Assembly (NCBI GenBank): GCA_005799745.1
Contig: SYFY01000203.1
Coordinates: forward strand, 1 to 64,000
DNA: 64,000 bases
Source of the DNA: Gammaproteobacteria bacterium
GTDB lineage: Bacteria; Pseudomonadota; Gammaproteobacteria; Pseudomonadales; Azotimanducaceae
Direction of reading: 5' to 3'
The notes below the pieces were generated by a model, which worked only from the letters and a program-made list of their open reading frames with translations, did no database searches and was not told where the DNA came from. This document shows, one piece after another, positions 25,660-33,290 of the stretch. Both the position numbers and the translations under genes were made by a program. How positions within the stretch are numbered: position 1 is the first letter of the stretch; each line of letters starts with the position of its first letter.

Positions 25660-27213
25660 ATGAGTTGGGAGTCCGAAGCCGACGAGATTCGTCGTCGGCG
25701 TGAACTCGCCCAAGTCCAAGGTGGCGAGAGTGGCATCAGCAAGCAGCACTCGCAGGGCCGACTCACGATTCGGGAACGAATCGATGCCTTGCTCGATCCT
25801 GGATCGTTCGAAGAACAAGGCCTCGCGACTGCAGTTCCTGACTACGACGATGAGGGGCGAATTCGCGAATTCGTTCCCGCGAACTACGTGCTTGGCTTCG
25901 GCAAGATCGATGGCCGTCGAATTGCCGTCGGTGGTGAAGATTTCACGCTGAAAGGGGGCTCACCTAATCCTACGGGTCTGCGCAAGAGTGTTTATGCGGA
26001 GAACATGGCGTGTCACTACAAAGTGCCGCTCGTGCGGCTGCTTGAAGGCGGTGGTGGCAGTGTCAAAGGCAGCGGCAAACCCGGCACGAGCTGGGGAGAT
26101 CCGGTTTTTAACGAACCGAGATTTCGCATCATTGCTGATGCTATGGGCCAGGTACCGGTGGTCTCAGCAGCGTTGGGAGCCGTTGCAGGGTTTCCAGCGG
26201 GGAGATTGGTCGCATCACACTTCTCGGTGATGACTAAAGAAACCGCGCAGGTGATGACGGGTGGACCGGCGCTGGTTGAGCGCGCGCTCGGTACCAAGCT
26301 CACCAAAGCTCAGCTAGGCGGTGCGGCGATCCACGCGAAGAGCGGTGTGGTCGATAACCTTGCAGACGATGAACTTGACGCATTCCGGCAGATCCGACGA
26401 TTCCTCTCCTATCTGCCTGCGCATGTGAATGAACGCGCGCCTCGCCATTCATGCACCGATCCAGTGGAACGCATGGAAGACGAACTCATTCGCATCGTTC
26501 CCCGTGAGAGTAACAAGGCGTTCAACGCGCGCCTCATCCTCGACATGGTGATGGATGCGGGCTCCGTGTTTGAACTCGGTGCTTCCTTTGGCAAAGGCCA
26601 GATCTGTGCACTTGCGCGATTGTCGGGACAATCGGTAGGCGTGATGATCAACAACAACAAGATCTACGCGGGTTCGATGACGGCGCAGGCGGCGCAGAAG
26701 TACCGGCGGTTTGTGGAGTTGTGTGATCTCTTCCATCTGCCCATCGTCAACTTCGTCGACCAACCTGGCTTCATGATTGGCCCAGAGGCTGAAAAGGCCG
26801 GGACGATTCGCTTCGGCATGGCGGCGGTTTCGGCAGCGGTTCAATCGGTGGTGCCGTGGGCAGTGATACAAGTCCATAAAGGTTTTGGTGTCGCCACTGC
26901 GGCACACTACGCGCCGGATGCCTATGTGCTCGCTTGGCCTTCCGTTGAAAGTGGCGCGTTACCCCTCGAAGGTGGTGTGGCCGTCGCCTTCCAAAAGGAA
27001 ATTGCAGCCGCACCGGACCCTGAGGCGAAACGTAAAGAACTTGAGGACATGCTCCGCGCTAGGCGGAATCCGTATGCGCGCGCGGAATCGTTCTCCGTCC
27101 ATGAAATGATCGACCCACGAGAGACGCGGCCTTACCTGTGCCGTTGGATCGAGTGGATTCAACCCTTGCTGGAAACCCTGAAAGGTCCGGTCCGTTTCGG
27201 AATCCGCCCATGA
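25660..27213 (+). CDS. Acyl-CoA carboxylase, carboxyltransferase subunit
   Basis: A 517-residue biotin-dependent carboxyltransferase of the propionyl-/methylcrotonyl-CoA carboxylase beta family. It would carboxylate an acyl-CoA using carboxybiotin from the small carrier protein upstream. It has two crotonase-like halves. The N-half shows RLTIRERIDALLDPGSFEE and LLEGGGGSVKG, and the C-half shows VGVMINNNKIYAGSMTAQAAQK and FVDQPGFMIGPEAEKAG. The start is ATG 25660, overlapping no neighbour. The acyl-CoA preference cannot be read from sequence, and the biotin carboxylase partner must be elsewhere. Confidence 0.9.
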   Translation: MSWESEADEIRRRRELAQVQGGESGISKQHSQGRLTIRERIDALLDPGSFEEQGLATAVPDYDDEGRIREFVPANYVLGFGKIDGRRIAVGGEDFTLKGGSPNPTGLRKSVYAENMACHYKVPLVRLLEGGGGSVKGSGKPGTSWGDPVFNEPRFRIIADAMGQVPVVSAALGAVAGFPAGRLVASHFSVMTKETAQVMTGGPALVERALGTKLTKAQLGGAAIHAKSGVVDNLADDELDAFRQIRRFLSYLPAHVNERAPRHSCTDPVERMEDELIRIVPRESNKAFNARLILDMVMDAGSVFELGASFGKGQICALARLSGQSVGVMINNNKIYAGSMTAQAAQKYRRFVELCDLFHLPIVNFVDQPGFMIGPEAEKAGTIRFGMAAVSAAVQSVVPWAVIQVHKGFGVATAAHYAPDAYVLAWPSVESGALPLEGGVAVAFQKEIAAAPDPEAKRKELEDMLRARRNPYARAESFSVHEMIDPRETRPYLCRWIEWIQPLLETLKGPVRFGIRP

Positions 27214-27256
27214 CAGAGATAATCCAGATTCATCTGACAGACTGAGGTAACAGCAC

Positions 27257-28123
27257 ATGACTTATTCCTTCGAAGGCAAAGTAGCGATCATCACCGGCGC
27301 TGGAGGTGGCCTTGGTCGCTGTCACGCTCTCGAACTGGCCAAGCGTGGCTGCAAAGTCCTGGTGAATGACTTAGGCGGCGCGATGGACGGCTCTGGTGGC
27401 TCATCACAAGCCGCTCATGCGGTGGTTGCAGAGATCAAGGCAGCAGGTGGTGAAGCGCTTGCCAACGGTGGCTCTGTATCCGATGCCAAAGGTGCCAAGA
27501 GCATGGTTGATGATGCGATGAACGTGTGGGGCCGCGTCGACATCCTGATCAACAACGCTGGCATTCTGCGTGACAAGTCATTCCACAAAATGGACATGAC
27601 GGATTTCAACATGGTGATGAACGTCCACCTCACTGGCGCTGCCATGGTGACCCGCGAGGTTTGGGAAATCATGCGAACCCAGAACTACGGTCGCATCGTC
27701 ATGACCACTTCTCCCACGGGTCTGTATGGCAACTTCGGTCAAGCCAACTATGGCGCCGCAAAGCTTGCACAGGTTGGGTTGATGAATACGCTCAAGATTG
27801 AAGGCGCGAAGTACAACATTCGCGTGAACACGATTGCCCCAGTGGCCGCCACGCGCATGACGGAAAACCTGATGCCGGAAGCCGTACTCAAGAAGCTCGG
27901 ACCCGAGCTCGTCACACCTGCAGTGGTTTATCTGTGCACGGAGGATGCGCCTAACGGCGTCATCATTCAGGCACAAGGTGGACGGTTCTCTACGGCCATC
28001 ATCGTCGAGAATGAAGGCGTGAATATCGGCGTGGATGCGACGGTTGAAGACATTGCCGACAACTACAAGAAGATCGTTGAGCTCACGAATCTCCGTCCGC
28101 GGGCCATGTTGCAGTCGAACTAA
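27257..28123 (+). CDS. SDR family dehydrogenase, peroxisomal multifunctional enzyme type 2-like
   Basis: A 288-residue NAD-dependent SDR resembling the dehydrogenase domain of multifunctional enzyme type 2 (3-hydroxyacyl-CoA dehydrogenase). It has the cofactor motif TGAGGGLGRCHA, VNDLGGAMDGSG (the long insert typical of this group), NNAGILRDKSFHKM, active-site YGAAK and C-terminal NVGVDAT-like sequence. It would follow the crotonase in beta-oxidation of an acyl-CoA and is encoded in the same direction 43 bases after the carboxyltransferase. A palindrome follows the stop. Confidence 0.88.
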   Translation: MTYSFEGKVAIITGAGGGLGRCHALELAKRGCKVLVNDLGGAMDGSGGSSQAAHAVVAEIKAAGGEALANGGSVSDAKGAKSMVDDAMNVWGRVDILINNAGILRDKSFHKMDMTDFNMVMNVHLTGAAMVTREVWEIMRTQNYGRIVMTTSPTGLYGNFGQANYGAAKLAQVGLMNTLKIEGAKYNIRVNTIAPVAATRMTENLMPEAVLKKLGPELVTPAVVYLCTEDAPNGVIIQAQGGRFSTAIIVENEGVNIGVDATVEDIADNYKKIVELTNLRPRAMLQSN

Positions 28124-28130
28124 GGAGCTC

Positions 28131-28162
28131 TTGTAGGAGCGGCTTGGAGGCCGCTCCTACAA
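28131..28162. repeat. REP-like palindrome (GTAGGAGCGGC type)
   Basis: TTGTAGGAGCGGC and its exact complement flank a 6-base loop in the convergent gap between the SDR and the RND exporter. The GTAGGAGCGGC core resembles repetitive extragenic palindromes of pseudomonads and related gammaproteobacteria. No second copy was found in this window. It lacks a T-run but could stabilise mRNA 3' ends. Confidence 0.65.
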
Positions 28163-28163
28163 C

Positions 28164-28805
28164 TCAATCCTTCCAGGAAGCCCGATTTTGTAACAACGAC
28201 CCAGGCCGGTCAGAAACAAACTGACGCACGAGCGCTGGCAACAATACGACGTCCGCAATGAGCGCGATGAACATCGTCGTGATCATCAGCATTGCAAAGT
28301 CGTGGAACGGCTGCATTTCCGCGAAGAACAACACCACAAAGCCGAGGCAGACCGCCAGCGTCGTCGTCATCACGGGCGCAATTAACTCTCTGACCGTTCG
28401 CAACATGGCCGTCGCTGGGTCGTAACCACTTCGCTGCAATTGTCGGAGCCGAACCACGAGGTGCGTCGTATCGTCGAGCACAATACCGAACGCCATGGCT
28501 GCGACGAGCGAGCTGCCCATGTCGATGGCCACTCCTGCAGCGCCGAGCAGCGCGAGGCCGGCCAATACCGGGATAGCGTTCACGATGATCCCGATCACCG
28601 CATAGGGTACGGACCTGAAAATCACCAAGAGCATTGCGAAGACCAATGCTGTGCTGACGGCGAGTCCTTTGAGGTTGTCTGAACCGATGCGACGGCCCGT
28701 TTCGAAAAAGCTGGCTACCCGACCGACGTAGTAGCCGTTGATATCGTTTTCCGCGAGGTATTGCTCGACGATGACTTTCATCTCGTGGTAACCGCCGGAG
28801 CCAAT
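28164..28805 (-). pseudogene. RND superfamily exporter, C-terminal fragment after an in-frame stop
   Basis: Final ~205 residues of a COG1033-type RND exporter. The frame continues from the middle fragment as IGSGGYHEMKVIVEQYLAENDINGYYVGRV once the TAG at 28806-28808 is passed. The last transmembrane bundle is present (GLAVSTALVFAMLLVIF, PVLAGLALLGAAGVAIDMGSSLVAAM, FGIVLDDTTHLVVRL, MLMITTMFIALIADVVLL). The DDTTH segment is the usual charged motif of TM10. A separate ATG start inside the fragment is an artefact of the track. Confidence 0.8.
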
Positions 28806-29468
28806 CTAGGGAATCTGGAAATTCACCAGGATCCGTGAACGATCTTCGTCCATGTAAAGCTCAAGGTCTTCCGGATCGAACCAGATGAAGAGCTGCGCGA
28901 GTGTCTCTTCGTCTTCAGGAAATCCTGCCTCCGGATTTCCGCTTACAGCTCGGTTTAGTTGCACGATCTGATCGTAGAACCACACCGCCTGAAAGCCACT
29001 GGGGTACTTCTCGTACATCGTGTCGATGAGCGGCTTCAGCTTGATCCAGGTTTCAGGATCCTCGGCACTTTCCACTTCCACCATGAGAGGCAGGTTCATT
29101 CGGCTAAACCACTGACCCGCAGTCTCATAGTCTGCCCGATACGAATTCGACATCGGCAGATAGTCGGTGGGACTGTAGTCAACCTTCAGCCTCGACCTAC
29201 CGTAAACGATGCCGAGCACAAAGAAGATCAACAAGCCGATACCCGCAGCACTATGAATCAGCGGCCAGCGCGGCACGGTGAACTGCACGGTGAAACGTAG
29301 GTTTTTTGCGCCGTACAGAACCGGGAAAGCGAAGAGGAAAACGCCCACCGTTGCTGCACAGATACCTACAACGCCCATGATCGCCAGAGCTTGCACGTCG
29401 GGCGCTGGCGTCATGCCAGTACAGGCAAACCCCACTGCGGTGGTCAACCCCGCAAATATGCAGGGCAT
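28806..29468 (-). pseudogene. RND superfamily exporter, middle fragment
   Basis: Middle ~220 residues: membrane helices (AGLTTAVGFACTGM, IMGVVGICAATVGVFLFAFPVL, IHSAAGIGLLIFFVLGIVYG) and the second periplasmic loop (SPTDYLPMSNSYRADYETAGQ). It ends at TAG after RILVNFQIP. Upstream, it should join the N-terminal fragment through VRDR-AERKLIPDEAW, which needs one extra base near 29500, in a G/C run. Substrate prediction is not possible, but relatives handle hydrophobic compounds. Confidence 0.8.
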
Positions 29469-30376
29469 CCAGGCCTCATCCGGGATGAGCTTGCGTTCGG
29501 CCTGTCGCGCACATATCCATGTGCGTTAATGACGAAAGTGCCGGTCAGAGGAACGAGAAGAAAAATAACCAGTGAGGTCGCCGGAGTCAGTGCCATCCCG
29601 ATCCAGCCCATGAAACCGTAGGAGAATCCGACTACGAAAATCGAAAGGCCGAGTGCCACGAGGGTCGACGTGGAAGAACGGGTGATCGCGTACACAAAGA
29701 TCAACATGGCCACGAGAATTGCAGCAACCAGGCTGGAGTCCCGTGCGACAACCCGCGAAAGCTCGGCGCTGACGATGGCTTCACCGGTGATAACCATACG
29801 ACCACCGGCCGCGTTGGCTTCCGCGGCGAGAGGCTTGTAGATGTCCACCAGTAAATCGCTGAAGGTGGTGGCGTTCTGCCCAGGAGCGGCAATAAGGAAC
29901 AGGGCAGCAGCTTTTCCGTCCGGTGAGACGAGCACATTGCGATAAGGCGCATAGTTCGTAGCGGCCACGCAACGATCGGCGGGCGAACTGAATTCAGCGT
30001 CGCGGAACCGACTGAGATCAACGGTGTCGCCGCTGCCAATTACATAGCGGGTGGACATCGAAGCGAGTGAAAGCGTGCGATCAATCACGGGGTGTTCAGC
30101 GAATGCAGCTTCGGTTTTTTTGATCAGATCCCAACCTGCTTCCGAGCAAAACAGGTCTTCGAAGACCACCAGGGCGCCCTGGTCGTTGGGAAATCTCGCG
30201 AGGTAGTCGGAATAACGAGCAACCGTTTCCGGGTCGGCCGGAAGCATCGCCTCGGAAGCGTCGTCAGTGACTTTAAGTCGTGTTGCACCGAGCGCGGCAA
30301 GCACGAAAAGCACTGCAAATCCCAGCAGTGCCAGACGTTTTTGTTTTGTTATGGAATCCACGGTGGTCCCTATCAC
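29444..30376 (-). pseudogene. RND superfamily exporter, N-terminal fragment
   Basis: N-terminal ~290 residues of the exporter, with TM1 (LALLGFAVLFVLAALGATRL), the first periplasmic domain (SEAMLPADPETVARYSDYL), and helices 2-4 (LVAAILVAMLIFVYAITR and STLVALGLSIFVVGFSYGFMGW). It ends VINAHGYVRDRPNASS, after which the frame is wrong because of a one-base deletion. The start is GTG 30376 or a nearby GTG. The whole gene would be about 735 residues. It converges on the acyl-CoA operon and diverges from the thiolase-like gene, a setting often seen for lipid-handling exporters. Confidence 0.8.
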
Positions 30377-30515
30377 CCAAGGGCGAGATTAAACCTCAAT
30401 CGAACGTCGCTTCCTATCTACATGTTGTTTTACCAAGTGCTCTAATTCCGGTCCATTGTGTCCTGCCGTAGCAGGCGCTATCGTCCAAGCCAAAGAAGAA
30501 TGGGGAGAAGCGAAT

Positions 30516-31694
30516 ATGTCCCGCAGCCTGCGTGGTCAGGTCGCCGTTGTGGGTGTAGGCGAGACGGCCTATTACAAACGGGGTGGCAGTCCCGATCCGG
30601 AATTTAAACTGGCACTGAACGCGATCCTCAACGCATGTGCGGACGCCGGGATATCACCACAAGATATCGACGGATTTTCTTCCTACAGCAACGACCGGAG
30701 TGAACCTTCGCGCATCGCCGCCGCGCTAGGTTGTCATGAACTCAAGTTTGCGACGATGCAATGGGGTGGTGGTGGTGGTGGTGGTTCCGGTGCGCTCGCG
30801 AATGCTGCTACGGCGATAGTTGGTGGCGTAGCAGACTGTGTCGTAGTGTTTCGAGCACTCGCTCAAGGCCAGTTCGGACGGTTTGGTCAAGGTCCACGGA
30901 GCAATGTGATTTCTGGACCAGGCGCACATACAGTTCCGTATGGCCTTATGTCTCCTGCGCAGATGTTTGCAATGAAGGTCACCCGATTCATGCACGACTA
31001 TGGTGTGCATCAACACGCGCTTCGGTCGATTGCGTTGGCGTCGTACCACCATGCTCAGAACAACCCGCGAGCTGTGATGTATGGGCGTCCCCTTGATGAA
31101 GACGCTTACGATGCATCGCGCTGGATCGTAGAGCCTTTCCACCTCTTCGATTGTTGTCTTGAAAATGACGGCGCAGCAGCGATGGTGCTGGTATCTGCAG
31201 AACGCGCGAAGGATTTTCCGCACAATTCCTGTTACGTGCTCGGCGCGGTTGCTGGCTCTCAGTACCGTGCAGGCGCGGATGTGCACAACACGCCGGACTA
31301 TGCCTCTTCGAGTTTCAAAACCGTAGCGCCGCGGTTGTATGACATGGCCAAGGTGAAACCTTCGGACGTGGATGTGCTGCAGAGTTACGAGAACTTCACC
31401 GGCGGCGTCATGATGGCCATGGTGGAACATGGTTTCTGTGCTCCGGAAGCCTGTAATGAGTTCTTTGTGAAAGAACGTTTCCTCGCCACAGGTGGAGACC
31501 TGCCACTCAACACCAGCGGTGGCAACTTGGCGGAGTGTTATATGCATGGCCTCGGGCTCAATCTCGAAGCCGTGCGGCAGATACGTGGTCAGTCGACGAG
31601 CCAAGTGGCGAACGCAGATGTCTCTATGGTGATTTCAGGCCCGATGGTGACTCCAGTGAGCTCCTGCATCTTCGGATCGGAGGCGACGTTATGA
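30516..31694 (+). CDS. Thiolase-like / lipid-transfer protein (SCP2-thiolase, Ltp2 type)
   Basis: A 392-residue thiolase-fold protein of the SCP-x/lipid-transfer group. The opening RGQVAVVGVGETAYYKRG and the core GVADCVVVFRALAQGQFGRF fit. The usual nucleophilic Cys block is replaced by a poly-Gly stretch (MQWGGGGGGGSGALANAA), so classical thiolytic cleavage is unlikely. Ltp2-type proteins that pair with a DUF35 protein act as aldolases on CoA-thioester side chains, and here a DUF35 gene overlaps by ATGA. ATG 30516 has GGGGAGAAG upstream. The Gly run is encoded by about seven tandem GGT codons. Confidence 0.85.
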   Translation: MSRSLRGQVAVVGVGETAYYKRGGSPDPEFKLALNAILNACADAGISPQDIDGFSSYSNDRSEPSRIAAALGCHELKFATMQWGGGGGGGSGALANAATAIVGGVADCVVVFRALAQGQFGRFGQGPRSNVISGPGAHTVPYGLMSPAQMFAMKVTRFMHDYGVHQHALRSIALASYHHAQNNPRAVMYGRPLDEDAYDASRWIVEPFHLFDCCLENDGAAAMVLVSAERAKDFPHNSCYVLGAVAGSQYRAGADVHNTPDYASSSFKTVAPRLYDMAKVKPSDVDVLQSYENFTGGVMMAMVEHGFCAPEACNEFFVKERFLATGGDLPLNTSGGNLAECYMHGLGLNLEAVRQIRGQSTSQVANADVSMVISGPMVTPVSSCIFGSEATL

Positions 31695-32134
31695 GTGGTT
31701 ATCTCGTCTCCGGTTTGCCGATCCCGGTGGCATCACCCGATGGTCGAGATAAGCCGTTCTGGGAAGGCCTCGCCAACAATCAGCTTCTGCTGCAACGTTG
31801 TAACGCCTGTCGTGGCTGGCAGTGGGGTCCGGAGTACATCTGCCACCATTGCCTCGGTGACGACCTGTGTTTTGAAGAAGTGGTGCCGGAAGGCGTCATC
31901 TACAGCCATGAACGGGTGTGGCATCCGGTGCATCCGGCACTCAAGGCGCAAGGCGGCCCGTACATCGTGGTGCTGGTTGAACTGCCGCAGGCAGGCAACG
32001 TCCGCCTTGTCGGCAATCTGCTCGGTGACCCGAAGCAGACCATCCAAATTGGCGCGCGTGTGCGGGGTGTGTTTGAGCACCACCCGGACAGTCAACCGGC
32101 CTACACCCTGCTGCAGTGGCGGTGTTTGGATTGA
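31691..32134 (+). CDS. DUF35 OB-fold zinc-ribbon protein
   Basis: A 147-residue acyl-CoA-associated protein with a rubredoxin-like zinc ribbon and an OB fold. Zinc ligands are CNACRGWQWGPEYICHHC (near 38-55) and the OB region is EVVPEGVIYSHERVWHPVHPA. It is translationally coupled to the thiolase-like gene (ATGA overlap), the same pairing as Ltp2-ChsH2 in steroid side-chain cleavage, where DUF35 is needed for activity. The track start inside the thiolase gene is rejected. The carbon substrate remains unknown. Confidence 0.88.
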   Translation: MSGYLVSGLPIPVASPDGRDKPFWEGLANNQLLLQRCNACRGWQWGPEYICHHCLGDDLCFEEVVPEGVIYSHERVWHPVHPALKAQGGPYIVVLVELPQAGNVRLVGNLLGDPKQTIQIGARVRGVFEHHPDSQPAYTLLQWRCLD

Positions 32135-32159
32135 AAACCATTTCATGGAGCTTCACTCA

Positions 32160-33290
32160 ATGACTGAGATTCACGGGCGCTGCGATGATCGTTTTGCAGT
32201 AGTCCGCGAGGCATTCAAAAAGAACTTTGCATCGCACGGCGATGTTGGCGCGAGTGTCGCTGTAAGTCTTGAAGGTGAGCTTGTGGTCGATCTTTGGGGC
32301 GGCCATCGTGACGCGGCCAAGACGTTACCGTGGGAAGAAAACACGATTGTGAACGTGTATTCATCCACCAAGACAATGGCGGCCATGTGTCTTCTTTTGC
32401 TTGCTGATCGAGGTGCGGTGGATCTCTATGCACCGGTGGCACGGTACTGGCCAGAATTCGCACAGAACGGCAAAGACAAGATTGAAGTACGGCACTTCTT
32501 GAGTCATAGCGCCGGGCTCTCCGGAATGGATGAAGTGCTGAGCGATGAAGAATTCTACGTGTGGGAAAACGTTGTCAGTGCCCTGGCGCGACAGAAGCCG
32601 TGGTGGGAGCCGGGTACCCAAAGTGGCTATCACGCGCTTACCCAAGGACACCTCATTGGTGAAGTGGTGCGGCGCGTTACGAATAAGTCCATCGGTACGT
32701 TTTTCCGCGATGAGATCGCGGTTCCGATGGGCGCTGATTTTTTCATTGGCACACCGGAAAGCGAGTTCGGGCGTATCGCTGAACTCATACCACCGGAAGT
32801 TCAACCCGTGGGTCAGGTTGCCTCGGATTCAGTGGCGGCGCGTTCATTTGCGAACCCCAAAATCGATGCAGCTGCTGCGAAAACACGCGGTTGGCGAATG
32901 GCAGAAATTCCAGCTGCCAATGGTCACGGCAACGCACGCTCCATCGTGCGTGCCCAATCTGCAATGGCCAATGGCGGTGTTGCTTTCGGCAAACGTCTGC
33001 TGAGCGAAGCGGGAGCGCGTCGTATCTTTGACAAGCAGACGCATACGGAAGATCTCGTGCTCGGGTTACCGATTCTCTTTGGTATGGGCTATGGGATCAG
33101 TGAATCGAGTATGCCTATGGGACCTAACACCCACATCGCCTACTGGGGCGGCTGGGGTGGATCGACTGTGGTGGTCGATCAGGACGCTCGAGTCTGTGTA
33201 TCGTACGTGATGAACCGCATGGAGAGTGGGCTCATGGGTGACCCACGGGGTTTCGGGATCACGCACGCGGTGTATCAATCTCTTGGGTGA
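32160..33290 (+). CDS. Beta-lactamase-fold serine hydrolase (class C / EstB-type esterase)
   Basis: A 376-residue serine hydrolase of the beta-lactamase/penicillin-binding fold. The catalytic SxxK is SSTK in VNVYSSTKTMAAMC (near 70), with a Tyr motif at GYHALTQGH (near 160) and the C-terminal strand segment HIAYWGGWGGSTVVVDQD. There is no signal peptide, favouring an intracellular esterase over a periplasmic beta-lactamase. ATG 32160 is chosen because GGAG lies nine bases upstream; ATG 32145 is the alternative. It overlaps the next gene by GTGA and is in one operon with the thiolase-like/DUF35 pair. Confidence 0.85.
   Translation: MTEIHGRCDDRFAVVREAFKKNFASHGDVGASVAVSLEGELVVDLWGGHRDAAKTLPWEENTIVNVYSSTKTMAAMCLLLLADRGAVDLYAPVARYWPEFAQNGKDKIEVRHFLSHSAGLSGMDEVLSDEEFYVWENVVSALARQKPWWEPGTQSGYHALTQGHLIGEVVRRVTNKSIGTFFRDEIAVPMGADFFIGTPESEFGRIAELIPPEVQPVGQVASDSVAARSFANPKIDAAAAKTRGWRMAEIPAANGHGNARSIVRAQSAMANGGVAFGKRLLSEAGARRIFDKQTHTEDLVLGLPILFGMGYGISESSMPMGPNTHIAYWGGWGGSTVVVDQDARVCVSYVMNRMESGLMGDPRGFGITHAVYQSLG

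Noticed and set aside
30726-31604. 292-residue minus-strand ORF over the thiolase-like gene
   Set aside because: It is antisense to a clear thiolase-fold gene and is Arg/His-rich like a reverse-frame shadow.
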